A DNA stretch of 64,000 nt from Streptosporangium brasiliense (GTDB taxonomy: Bacteria > Actinomycetota > Actinomycetes > Streptosporangiales > Streptosporangiaceae): assembly GCF_030811595.1 (NCBI RefSeq), contig NZ_JAUSRB010000002.1, forward strand, positions 8,122,001 through 8,186,000, read 5' to 3'. Shown in pieces: positions 26,516 through 34,008 of this stretch. Within the stretch, counting starts at the first letter, position 1; every line of letters begins with the position of its first letter. A program made the position numbers and the translations under genes. The notes beneath the pieces were generated by a model, which did no database searches, was not told where the DNA came from, and saw only the letters and a list, made by a program, of their open reading frames with translations.

Positions 26516-27639
26516 CAGTGGGTCGCCTCCTTGACCCGCTCGCGCGAGAAACGGCCGAAGTTGTAGTACGCCGCGCACGCGCCCTCGGACGACACCATGC
26601 AGGTGCCGATCGGGGTCTCCGGGGTGCAGGCGGTGCCGAACACCTTGCACTCCCAGGGTTTGAGCACGCCCTTGAGCACCTCGCCGCACTGGCATGCCTT
26701 GGGGTCGGCCACCCGCCCGCCGGGGATCTGGAAGATCCGTTCGGCGTCGAAGGCGGCGTACCGCTCCCGCACCCTGAGCGCCGAGTGCGAGATGAACCCC
26801 AGTCCCCGCCATTCGAAGTACGGCCGCGGCTCCATCACCTCGTTGATGACGCCCAGGGCCTTGGGGTTGCCCTCCCACGGCACCACCCGGGCGTACTGGT
26901 TGTCCACCTCCGCCCGGCCCTCGGCGAGCTGCGCGAGGATCCGGTAGACCGTGTGGAGCACGTCGAGCGGCTCGAAACCGGCCACCACCAGGGGCTTGCC
27001 GTACTCGCGCGCGATGAACCCGTACGGCCGGCAGCCGATGACGGCCGAGACGTGGCCCGGCCCGACGAAGCCGTCCAGGCGCAGGTCGGGCGAGTCCAGG
27101 ATCGCCTTGATCGCCGGGATGATCGTCACGTGGTTGCAGAAGATCGAGAAGTTGTCGATCCCCTCGGCGGCCGCGCGCAGGACGGTCATCGCCGTCGAGG
27201 GGGCGGTGGTCTCGAATCCGATCGCCATGAAGACCACGCGCCTGCCGGGGTTCTGCCGCGCGATCTTCAGGGCGTCCAGCGGGGAGTAGACCATGCGGAT
27301 GTCGGCCCCCCGCGCCTTGGCATCGAGGAAGGAGCCCTTCCCCCCGGGGACGCGCATCATGTCGCCGAACGACGTCATGATCACATCCGGCTGCCCGGCG
27401 ATGTGGATGGCGTCGTCCACCCTTCCCATCGGGATGACGCAGACGGGGCAGCCCGGGCCGTGCACGAGCGTGACGGCCTCGGGCAGGTAGTCCTCCAGCC
27501 CGTGCTTGTAGATGGTGTGGGTGTGCCCGCCGCACACCTCCATGAACTTGTAGGCGCGGCCGGGCTCGCACAGCGCGGCGATCCGCTCGGCCAGCACCCG
27601 GGCCTTGGCGGCGTCGCGGTATTCGTCGACGAAGCGCAT
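26515..27639 (-). CDS. hypD: Hydrogenase maturation protein HypD
   Basis: A 374-residue HypD, the [4Fe-4S] scaffold on which, with HypC, the Fe(CN)2CO unit is assembled. FMEVCGGHTHTIYKHG, HGPGCPVCVIP and GFETTAPSTAM are the HypD signature segments. The C-terminal Cys-rich region (CQCGEV, WECKVFG, CTPETPIGTC) supplies cluster ligands. It lies six bases after hypC and overlaps hypE, in the order hypA-hypC-hypD-hypE. Confidence 0.95.
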   Translation of the reverse strand: MRFVDEYRDAAKARVLAERIAALCEPGRAYKFMEVCGGHTHTIYKHGLEDYLPEAVTLVHGPGCPVCVIPMGRVDDAIHIAGQPDVIMTSFGDMMRVPGGKGSFLDAKARGADIRMVYSPLDALKIARQNPGRRVVFMAIGFETTAPSTAMTVLRAAAEGIDNFSIFCNHVTIIPAIKAILDSPDLRLDGFVGPGHVSAVIGCRPYGFIAREYGKPLVVAGFEPLDVLHTVYRILAQLAEGRAEVDNQYARVVPWEGNPKALGVINEVMEPRPYFEWRGLGFISHSALRVRERYAAFDAERIFQIPGGRVADPKACQCGEVLKGVLKPWECKVFGTACTPETPIGTCMVSSEGACAAYYNFGRFSRERVKEATH

Positions 27640-27645
27640 CCGACC

Positions 27646-27924
27646 TCACCCCTGCTCGATCATGGATTCGCGGAGAGCCGCGATCTCGTCCTCGTACGCC
27701 TCGCCGATGCTTTCGAGGAAGTCGAGCGCGGCCCGTGCCTCCTCCTCGTCGATCTTCGACAGCGCGAACCCGACGTGGATGAGGATCCAGTCGCCGGGGA
27801 TGAGGGACTCCTCCTCCAGCAGGCCGATGTTGATCGCCCGCCGTACCCCGCTGACGTCGACCATCGCCAGGTCAGGACGGTCCGACAGGATTTCCACGAT
27901 CTCGCCGGGGATCCCCAGGCACAT
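27646..27924 (-). CDS. hypC: Hydrogenase maturation chaperone HypC
   Basis: A 92-residue HypC beginning MCLGIPGEIVEI, with the essential Cys2 that carries the iron ligand unit from HypD to the hydrogenase large subunit. The PGDWILIHVGFALSKID segment is also typical. The start lies 53 bp inside the 3' end of hypA, a longer overlap than usual. A second, atypical HypC-like protein is encoded at 35874-36107. Confidence 0.95.
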   Translation of the reverse strand: MCLGIPGEIVEILSDRPDLAMVDVSGVRRAINIGLLEEESLIPGDWILIHVGFALSKIDEEEARAALDFLESIGEAYEDEIAALRESMIEQG

Positions 27925-28264
27925 GAGCGGCCTCCGCCATCTGGATGGATTCGAGGACGAGGTCGTCGCCGCCCTCGGTGTCGATATCGGTGCCGCCGCA
28001 TTCGGGGCAGGTGGCGAAGGGGTCGACGGAGGCGGCCGTCTGCCCGCAGGAGCGGCACAGCAGCTGCACCGGGACGATGACCAGGTCCACCTTCGCGCCC
28101 TCGGCCAGCGACCCGTCCGCGACCATGGCGAACGCCTGATTGATCACCGGCTCCGTGATGCGGAGCAGGGCACCCGCGTGCACCCTCGCCCGCTCCACCC
28201 GCCGGCCGGCCGCCCGTCTCTCCACCGCGTCGAGGATCGCCTCCGCGATCCCGAATTCATGCAT
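27872..28264 (-). CDS. hypA: Hydrogenase nickel incorporation protein HypA
   Basis: A 130-residue HypA that delivers nickel. MHEFGIAEAIL gives the N-terminal Met-His nickel site, and Cys70-x2-Cys73...Cys86-x2-Cys89 forms the zinc finger. The last 17 residues are encoded within the hypC start region; the ordinary fold ends near residue 115, so this tail may be dispensable. No hypB follows, although HypA normally works with the HypB GTPase. Confidence 0.93.
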   Translation of the reverse strand: MHEFGIAEAILDAVERRAAGRRVERARVHAGALLRITEPVINQAFAMVADGSLAEGAKVDLVIVPVQLLCRSCGQTAASVDPFATCPECGGTDIDTEGGDDLVLESIQMAEAAHVPGDPRRDRGNPVGPS

Positions 28265-28309
28265 GGCTGAACTTCACCTCGTTCCGTTCGGTCCCACTTG
28301 TCGTTCCAC

Positions 28310-28328
28310 CGGGCCGTGGCACGGCCCG
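28310..28328. terminator. Hairpin between the DUF6893-like gene and hypA
   Basis: CGGGCCGT and ACGGCCCG form an 8-bp perfect stem with a GGC loop, in the 91-bp gap between two gene groups of the hydrogenase locus. It could end or attenuate transcription from the structural genes into hypACDE. Confidence 0.45.
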
Positions 28329-28355
28329 CCGTCAGATGCGCAGGCGTCGGGGCCG

Positions 28356-28460
28356 TCACATCTTCCTGATCCGCAGATAGCGCTTGATGTCGGGGATCGA
28401 CTGGACGACCAGCACCGCCACCCCGGCGACGAGCGCTCCGACGATCAGACGTTTCAGCAT
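28356..28460 (-). CDS. 34-residue membrane micro-protein, DUF6893-like
   Basis: A very short gene encoding one hydrophobic helix (LIVGALVAGVAVLVV, residues 5-19) followed by the basic tail PDIKRYLRIRKM. I recognise this as resembling the DUF6893 small proteins of actinomycetes. The start overlaps the end of the maturation protease gene by 7 bp. Its place suggests a membrane anchor or accessory peptide for the hydrogenase; this is inference. Confidence 0.7.
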   Translation of the reverse strand: MLKRLIVGALVAGVAVLVVQSIPDIKRYLRIRKM

Positions 28461-28969
28461 GTCCGTTCCTCCTCGTGACCCGTGCCGGCGCGCACCGGCG
28501 CGGTCTGTTGCCCGACCAGCTCCAGGAGCAGCTCCCGGACCAGGTTCACCGCCGCGCCGACGGCGCCGGCGACCGGGGCGCTCAGCTCCATGCCGGGCGA
28601 CAGGTCGGCGGGCTCGCAGCCGACGAGCAGGACCCGACCGGTCACGCCGCCGAGCGTGTCCGCCAGCGCGAGCACCGACTCGGGCGTCATGGCGTGGGCG
28701 TCGACGAAGGACCCCGGGCACTCGCCGGGCGACGGCTCCAGCACGTACAGCGTGCCGGGCGGGCTGCCGCGCGAGGCCGCGTCGAGGAGGATCGTGGCGT
28801 CGTAGCCGCCGCCGGTGAGCTCGTAGGCGAGGTGGACGCCGCGGATGCCGAAGTCGGTGACCAGGACCCCGTCGGGCAGCTCCGTGCCCGCCAGCCGCCT
28901 GGCCACCGTGACGCCGAAGCCGTCGTCGCCGAGAAACACGTTCCCGACCCCCGCGACGAGGATCCTCAT
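28454..28969 (-). CDS. Hydrogenase maturation protease
   Basis: A 171-residue HyaD/HybD-family endopeptidase that removes the C-terminal peptide of the large subunit after nickel insertion. MRILVAGVGNVFLGDDGFGV contains the GxGNxxxxDDGFG motif with the metal-binding Asp; ILLDAAS and DAHAMTP hold other expected acidic and His residues. The likely substrate is HhyL, whose sequence continues 21 residues past DPCLPCGVH. ATG at 28969 overlaps the stop of the 448-residue gene. Confidence 0.93.
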   Translation of the reverse strand: MRILVAGVGNVFLGDDGFGVTVARRLAGTELPDGVLVTDFGIRGVHLAYELTGGGYDATILLDAASRGSPPGTLYVLEPSPGECPGSFVDAHAMTPESVLALADTLGGVTGRVLLVGCEPADLSPGMELSAPVAGAVGAAVNLVRELLLELVGQQTAPVRAGTGHEEERTC

Positions 28970-30312
28970 GCGATGGCCTCCCCGTTCTCCAGCGGCTCGA
29001 CCTCGTCGGGGGCGAAGTAGAGGAAGCGGCCGTGGGATCGGTGCAGGTCCGCGCCCGGGTCCCCCTCCAGGGTGACGGCCAGGTGCCGGGCCCCGTCGAG
29101 GTCGAGGAGCACGGCCTCCACCCGGGCGGTCCGGCCGGCCAGGAACATGTCGTGGGCGTCGGCGCGGCGCCTGCCGGGGACCAGCCGGACCCGGCTCCCC
29201 CGGGCGACCTCCACCCCGGAGACGACCACGCTGTCGGTGTCCGGCGACACGCCCTGGTCGGCCCCCGGGTCCCACCAGGGCGTGCCGGCCTCCCGCGCGG
29301 GCGCGCCCAGGTAGCGGATCACGCCGTGGAGCCGCTCCACCATCTCGGGCGGCATGTCACCGACCATGTCGATGAGCCGGGCCGCCCGGGGATCGGTCGC
29401 CCTGGCCTGCCGCGTCTCCTCCTCGGTGAGGGTGATGGTGCGCAGGTGGAGCATCTCGTCGATCTCGGTGGAGTCGAACAGCTCGCCCGGGCTCTCCGGG
29501 GCGATGTCCGGGTAGTCGTACAGGATGATCGGCGAGGACAGCACCACGTCGCGGTGGCCGGGCTCGCCGACGAGCACGGGCCAGGTGTGCTCGTTGCGGC
29601 AGTCCTCCGCGGCCGGCCGGGCCCACTCCGGCGGATCGAGCAGGGAGACGAAGGCGCCTCCGGTCACCCCGACGAGCAGGTGTGCCGAGATCAGCGAGCG
29701 CCGCAGCGCCTGCTCGCGCGTCGCGTCCGGCCCGGTCCAGCCGGAGGTGTTCTCCACCCGGACGCGCAGCCTGATCAGGCCGTACGGGCCCGGCACCCGC
29801 TCGGCCCCGGCTCTGAGCACCGCCTGCAGCGGCAGGTGCTCGGAGACGACGCGGCCCTCCCGCTCGCCGGACGGGGCGAGGATCAGCTCGGCCGAGCGGT
29901 CTCCGGGGAGGCGCACCTCGACCGTCCGTTCGGCGCCGAGCAGGGCGGCGACGGGCAGTACGGCCTCCACCTCGCGCTCGGTCGCCTCCTCGAAGGTGAG
30001 GTAGGTCCGGCCGCCGCTGGTCAGCTCCTCCACCGGCCGGTGGCCGCCGTCCTCGGCCCGCTCGACGCTGCGGGTCCTGACGTGCAGGAACCGCAGGCGC
30101 AGGCGGACCACGGCGTCGTCGGCCCGTTCGAGGAGGCATTCGGTCACGCTGGAGGAGGGTTCGGCGGTGGCGGAGAACCCCGGGGGCACGAGCACCCCGA
30201 ACTGCCAGCGCACCCGGTTCTTGGCCGCCGACGCCCGGTAGGGGTAGAGCAGGTAGCCCTCGTACAGCACCGCGTCGGCCACCCGCCGGGCAATCTCCAT
30301 CGGCACGCTCAC
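28966..30312 (-). CDS. Uncharacterised 448-residue protein of the group 1h hydrogenase cluster
   Basis: No enzymatic domain is recognised. The protein begins VSVPMEIARRVADAVLYEGY and LLYPYRASAAKNRVRWQFG, has no signal peptide and no membrane segment, and appears to be mixed alpha/beta. GTG at 30312 overlaps the upstream DUF6084 stop (GTGA), and the 3' end overlaps the protease start, so it is tightly coupled into the operon. Such proteins accompany DUF5947 and DUF6084 genes in actinobacterial high-affinity hydrogenase clusters. A role in assembly or electron transfer partner binding is a guess. Confidence 0.85.
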   Translation of the reverse strand: MSVPMEIARRVADAVLYEGYLLYPYRASAAKNRVRWQFGVLVPPGFSATAEPSSSVTECLLERADDAVVRLRLRFLHVRTRSVERAEDGGHRPVEELTSGGRTYLTFEEATEREVEAVLPVAALLGAERTVEVRLPGDRSAELILAPSGEREGRVVSEHLPLQAVLRAGAERVPGPYGLIRLRVRVENTSGWTGPDATREQALRRSLISAHLLVGVTGGAFVSLLDPPEWARPAAEDCRNEHTWPVLVGEPGHRDVVLSSPIILYDYPDIAPESPGELFDSTEIDEMLHLRTITLTEEETRQARATDPRAARLIDMVGDMPPEMVERLHGVIRYLGAPAREAGTPWWDPGADQGVSPDTDSVVVSGVEVARGSRVRLVPGRRRADAHDMFLAGRTARVEAVLLDLDGARHLAVTLEGDPGADLHRSHGRFLYFAPDEVEPLENGEAIA

Positions 30313-30944
30313 CCCGGCGTCTCCTTGAGTAGTTGTTCCACCGCCGCGTCCCACGTCGCCAGGGCGCGTCCGGTCTTGAAGCGGTGCAGGGCCCGCAGGG
30401 TGTCCCGGCGCAGCCTCAGCCATCCGGTCCCGGGGAAGTAGCGGTCCATCAGCTCCCGCCAGACGGTCACCGGCAGCCCGTGGCGGGCCTCGCAGTGCCA
30501 CGGCACCTGTCCCACGGCGAAACCGTTCTCCGCCCGGGCGAACACGGTGCCGCTGAAGAGCAGCAGGAGGGGGACCTCGCCGCCGTCCAGCGCGGCGAAG
30601 TATTTGCCCGCGGCCACCTCCAGGTCGTAGCTGCAGGGCACGGGCAGGTCGATCTCGGTGGTCCCGGTGAAGGCGGGGACGGTGACCGAGACGTTGGCGA
30701 ACTGCAGGGGTTTCAGCGTGTCGCCCCAGCGCGAGGGGTCTCCGAAGAGGTCCTCCAGCAGCTCCGCCTCCGCCGGGACGTACCGCCTGAGGTGCGGTTC
30801 CACCCGGATCTGGCAGCGCAGCGCGATGGCGTGCACCCCGCCGGGGGACGGCTCGGTGATCCGCAGCCGGAAGACCAGCGTCGGGAAGGCCGCGTGCGGC
30901 TCGGCCCTCGCGCCCACGCAGGCGAAACGGAGCTCATCGGTCAT
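30309..30944 (-). CDS. DUF6084-family hydrogenase cluster protein
   Basis: A 211-residue soluble protein that I recognise as DUF6084 by context and by segments such as FRLRITEP, ALRCQIRVEPHLRRY and LPVPCSYDLEVAAGKYF. It looks beta-rich, with a conserved-looking VPWHCEA. It overlaps the DUF5947 gene by 11 bp and the next gene by 4 bp. It has no known activity; it is always inferred to help build or anchor the group 1h hydrogenase. Confidence 0.8.
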   Translation of the reverse strand: MTDELRFACVGARAEPHAAFPTLVFRLRITEPSPGGVHAIALRCQIRVEPHLRRYVPAEAELLEDLFGDPSRWGDTLKPLQFANVSVTVPAFTGTTEIDLPVPCSYDLEVAAGKYFAALDGGEVPLLLLFSGTVFARAENGFAVGQVPWHCEARHGLPVTVWRELMDRYFPGTGWLRLRRDTLRALHRFKTGRALATWDAAVEQLLKETPG

Positions 30945-31575
30945 CGTCTTGCCCTCCGGCTCCGGCCGGCACGACGCGGCTGCGGCCGCGCAGCTCCGCG
31001 AAGAAGCCCTCGATGGCCTCCCACGCCTCCTGGCCGCCGCCGAAGCCCTTCCAGTGCAGCCGCACCAGGCCGACGAGCTCGTAGCAGGCGGAGATCGGCA
31101 CCAGGTAACAGGCGGTGCCGCCCTCGGGCCGGCGGTCCACCAGGAACGCCTCGACGTCCGGCAGGACGTCGGCCGGCATCGGGTTGGCCTTCATGACGCG
31201 CTCCCAGGTCTCCATCGGGAGCAGGGACTCCGTCGCCCCCGCAGGGCTCGGGTAGAAGGCGACCATCTGGTCGAGCGCGGAGTTGCGGAAGAAGAACGCC
31301 GTGCGGACCGGGATCTGGAGCTCCTCCCAGTCGGCCGCGCCGACGCTGAACGACGGGGCGTAGAGGTAGCGCTCCGGCACCGCGCGGTAGCGCCCGCGGG
31401 CGCCCGCGCCGTGGTCGAACAGCAGGCGGCAGGCCCGGCAGGCGCACAGCAGCGCCCGGCTCTCGAGGTTCACCACGTGGCCGTGGTCCTCGCCGGCCGG
31501 CTCGGCGCACAGTTCGCACCGCGCCACCCGCGCCTGCCGGGGCCCGCGGAAGCGGCGCAGCCCGGTGGCCGTCAC
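30934..31575 (-). CDS. DUF5947-family hydrogenase cluster protein with Cys-rich N-terminus
   Basis: A 213-residue protein. The N-terminal CELC...CACRAC pattern (residues 20-55) resembles a zinc or iron-binding knuckle, possibly rubredoxin-like. The rest (SFSVGAADWEELQIPVRTAF, FYPSPAGATESLL) matches what I know as DUF5947. I prefer GTG at 31575, which overlaps the NifU-like stop (GTGA) and has GGAGAAG upstream, over an ATG at 31599 inside the preceding gene. A redox role next to the hydrogenase is plausible but unproven. Confidence 0.82.
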   Translation of the reverse strand: MTATGLRRFRGPRQARVARCELCAEPAGEDHGHVVNLESRALLCACRACRLLFDHGAGARGRYRAVPERYLYAPSFSVGAADWEELQIPVRTAFFFRNSALDQMVAFYPSPAGATESLLPMETWERVMKANPMPADVLPDVEAFLVDRRPEGGTACYLVPISACYELVGLVRLHWKGFGGGQEAWEAIEGFFAELRGRSRVVPAGAGGQDDDR

Positions 31576-32132
31576 GGGATCTTCTCCGGCTCCGGGCACG
31601 GGCCGGGCCGGTGCCGCTGGATCTGCAGCAGCGGCGCCCGGTCGCCGGCCTGCTCCTCGACGTCCACCCCGGACACCTCCGGCGCGGCCTGGACGACGGC
31701 GCGTTCGATGGCGTCGGTGACGGCGGAGCGCGAGGAGGGGCAGCCGTGGCCGGTGCCCCGCAGCCGCAGCCGGACGACCCCGGCCTCGTCCACGCCGAGC
31801 AGCTCGATGCCGTCCTCGCCCAGCCCGAGGCGGGGCCGGACGCCGTCGAGCGCCTCGCGGACGCGCTCGGCGGTGCTCAGCGGATGCAGGTCGTGCAGCA
31901 CGAGCAGGCTTGAGACGAGGTCGTCGCCGGCGAGGCGGTGGAGCACCTCCGCCGCCTCGGTCTCGGTGACGATCTCGACGACGCGTTCCAGACCGGCGCC
32001 GTACAGCTCGACCAGGACCCGGACGAGTTCCTCGGCCTTGGCGCGTGTCGCGGGATCGCTGAGCGTGGCGAGTTCGGCGATCAGCGCCTCGACGCGGCCG
32101 CCGGCCGCCTGGACGTCATGGGCTTGCAGCAT
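31572..32132 (-). CDS. NifU-like protein of the hydrogenase cluster lacking one cluster cysteine
   Basis: A 186-residue protein whose C-terminal 90 residues resemble the NifU/Nfu iron-sulfur scaffold (RLRLRGTGHGCPSS then IERAVVQAAPEVSGVDV). The normal CxxC becomes Cys131-Pro-Ser-Ser134, so a canonical bridged cluster is not possible in this chain alone. The N-terminal half is helical and unrecognised. It lies 66 bases after hhyL, separated by a strong hairpin. It may carry a cluster in another way or act as a structural adaptor for the electron-transfer chain. Confidence 0.85.
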   Translation of the reverse strand: MLQAHDVQAAGGRVEALIAELATLSDPATRAKAEELVRVLVELYGAGLERVVEIVTETEAAEVLHRLAGDDLVSSLLVLHDLHPLSTAERVREALDGVRPRLGLGEDGIELLGVDEAGVVRLRLRGTGHGCPSSRSAVTDAIERAVVQAAPEVSGVDVEEQAGDRAPLLQIQRHRPGPCPEPEKIP

Positions 32133-32162
32133 TGTGCCCGGGCCACCTTTCCTCAGTCCTCA

Positions 32163-32189
32163 CGCCGGGGAGCCGACGGCTCCCCGGCG
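32163..32189 (-). terminator. Intercistronic hairpin after hhyL
   Basis: A 12-bp perfect stem (arms begin CGCCGGGGAGCC) with a three-base loop lies between the hhyL stop and the NifU-like start. There is no U-tract. It may protect or partly terminate the transcript so that hydrogenase subunits exceed accessory proteins. Confidence 0.6.
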
Positions 32190-32198
32190 GCCGATCGA

Positions 32199-34007
32199 TC
32201 ACAGGGTGCTGGCGGCATGGGGGGTGTGCAGCTTGCGCAGTTCCTTGCCGCCGCCGAGGTACATGTGGACCCCGCACGGCAGACAGGGGTCGAAGCTGCG
32301 CACGGCGCGCATGATGTCGATGCCCTTGAAGTTCTCCGGCGGGTTCTCCTCGAAGATCGGGGTGTTCTGAACCGCGTCCTCGTACGGCCCCGGCACGCCG
32401 TTGACGTCGCGGACGCTCGCGTTCCAGGGCGTCGGCGGGTACGGGTGGTAGTTGGCGATCCGGCCGTCCCTGATCACCATGTGGTGGGAGAGCACGCCCC
32501 GGACCGCCTCGCTGAAGCCGCAGCTGATCGCCTCGTCGGGGACGGTGAACGGCGCCCAGGTCTGGGTGCGTCCCGCGCGCACCTCGGCCAGGCCCTGCTC
32601 GGCGAAGTGCAGCGCGCACGCCGCCGCGTAGGCCTGGAAGTAGGTGCGGGCCCGGTTGCGTTCGAGCGCGTTGGACAGCAGCTCGCCGTTGCGCTCGGGG
32701 ATCTTCCACTCGAACGTCTTCTCCGGCCGCGTGGCCGTGCGCGGCAGGTTGATCTGCACGCTGTGGCCGGTGGCCTTGACGTAGCCGATGTCCACCTTGC
32801 CCGACAGCGCGGTCGACCAGAGCCGGGCGATCGGGCCGCCGCCGGTGTCCAGGGCGAGCATGTCCTGCCCGTCGAACCAGCGGGGCGACATCACCCAGCT
32901 GTATTTGTCGTTGAAGTCGCGTTTCTGCGGGCGCGGGATGGTGTGCTGGTTCCACGGGTGGCGGATGTCGACCGGGTTGCCCAGCGGGTCGTGGGTGACG
33001 AACGGCTCCTGCCCCTGCCAGTCGTCGTAGTAGGAGCTGCCCAGCAGGATCCGGATGCCGAGGTTGATGTCCACCAGGTCGTTGGTGACGAGCCTGCCGT
33101 CGACGATCACACCCGGGGTGACGAACATCTCGCGCCCCCAGGCGCTCATGTTCTCGTAGGTGAAGTCGCAGTGCGCCGGATCCTGGAAGGTGCCCCAGCA
33201 CCCCAGCAGCACGCGCCTGCGCCCGACCTCCTCGTAGCCGGGCAGCGCGTCGTAGAAGAAGTCGAACAGGTCGTCGTGCATGGGCACCACGCGCTTCATG
33301 AACTCCACGTAGCGCGTCAGCCGGCTCAGGTAGTCGGTGAACAGCTGCACCGTCGCGACCGTGCCCACCCCGCCGGGGTAGAGCGTGGAGGGGTGCACGT
33401 GCCGCCCCTCCATCAGGCAGAACATCTCCCTGGTGGTGCGGCTCATCGCCAGCGCCTCGCGGTAGAACTCCCCCTCCAGGGGGTTCAGCGAGCGCATGAT
33501 GTCGGCGATGGTCCGGTAGCCGTGGTCGGCCGCGTGCGGGGCCTCGGTCCGCTCGGCCTGGGCCAGCACGCCGGGGTTGGTCTCGCGCACCATCTTCTCG
33601 CAGTAGTCGACCCCCACCAGGTTCTCCTGGTAGATGTTGTGGTCGAACATGTATTCGGCGGCCTCACCGCAGTTGAGGATCCACTCCCCCAGCGCCGGCG
33701 GCCGGACGCCGTAGGCCATGTTCTGGGCGTAGACCGAGCAGGTGGCGTGGTTGTCGCCGCAGATCCCGCAGATCCGGCTGGTGATGAAGTGCGCGTCCCG
33801 CGGGTCCTTGCCCTTCATGAAGATGCTGTAGCCGCGGAAGATCGACGAGGTGCTGTAGCACTCGGCCACCTGCCGGTTCTTGAAGTCGACCTTGCAGTAG
33901 ATGCCCAGGCTCCCGACGATCCGCGTGATGGGATCCCAGGACATCTCGACCAGCTCGCGCGGCTGGCCCTGCGGGCCGGGCTGCCCTGGTCTCGGTGAGG
34001 TCTTCAT
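32199..34007 (-). CDS. hhyL: [NiFe]-hydrogenase large subunit, group 1h (high affinity)
   Basis: A 602-residue catalytic subunit for hydrogen uptake. L1 is RICGICGDNHATC (Cys80, Cys83) and L2 is DPCLPCGVH (Cys575, Cys578), giving the four nickel-iron ligands. A 21-residue tail after CGVH is the peptide removed by the maturation protease. Overall layout and the DUF5947/DUF6084/SIS neighbours place it in group 1h, the class that oxidises atmospheric hydrogen. The start is one base after the small-subunit stop. No twin-arginine signal is present on either subunit, so the enzyme faces the cytoplasm. Confidence 0.95.
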   Translation of the reverse strand: MKTSPRPGQPGPQGQPRELVEMSWDPITRIVGSLGIYCKVDFKNRQVAECYSTSSIFRGYSIFMKGKDPRDAHFITSRICGICGDNHATCSVYAQNMAYGVRPPALGEWILNCGEAAEYMFDHNIYQENLVGVDYCEKMVRETNPGVLAQAERTEAPHAADHGYRTIADIMRSLNPLEGEFYREALAMSRTTREMFCLMEGRHVHPSTLYPGGVGTVATVQLFTDYLSRLTRYVEFMKRVVPMHDDLFDFFYDALPGYEEVGRRRVLLGCWGTFQDPAHCDFTYENMSAWGREMFVTPGVIVDGRLVTNDLVDINLGIRILLGSSYYDDWQGQEPFVTHDPLGNPVDIRHPWNQHTIPRPQKRDFNDKYSWVMSPRWFDGQDMLALDTGGGPIARLWSTALSGKVDIGYVKATGHSVQINLPRTATRPEKTFEWKIPERNGELLSNALERNRARTYFQAYAAACALHFAEQGLAEVRAGRTQTWAPFTVPDEAISCGFSEAVRGVLSHHMVIRDGRIANYHPYPPTPWNASVRDVNGVPGPYEDAVQNTPIFEENPPENFKGIDIMRAVRSFDPCLPCGVHMYLGGGKELRKLHTPHAASTL

Positions 34008-34008
34008 T

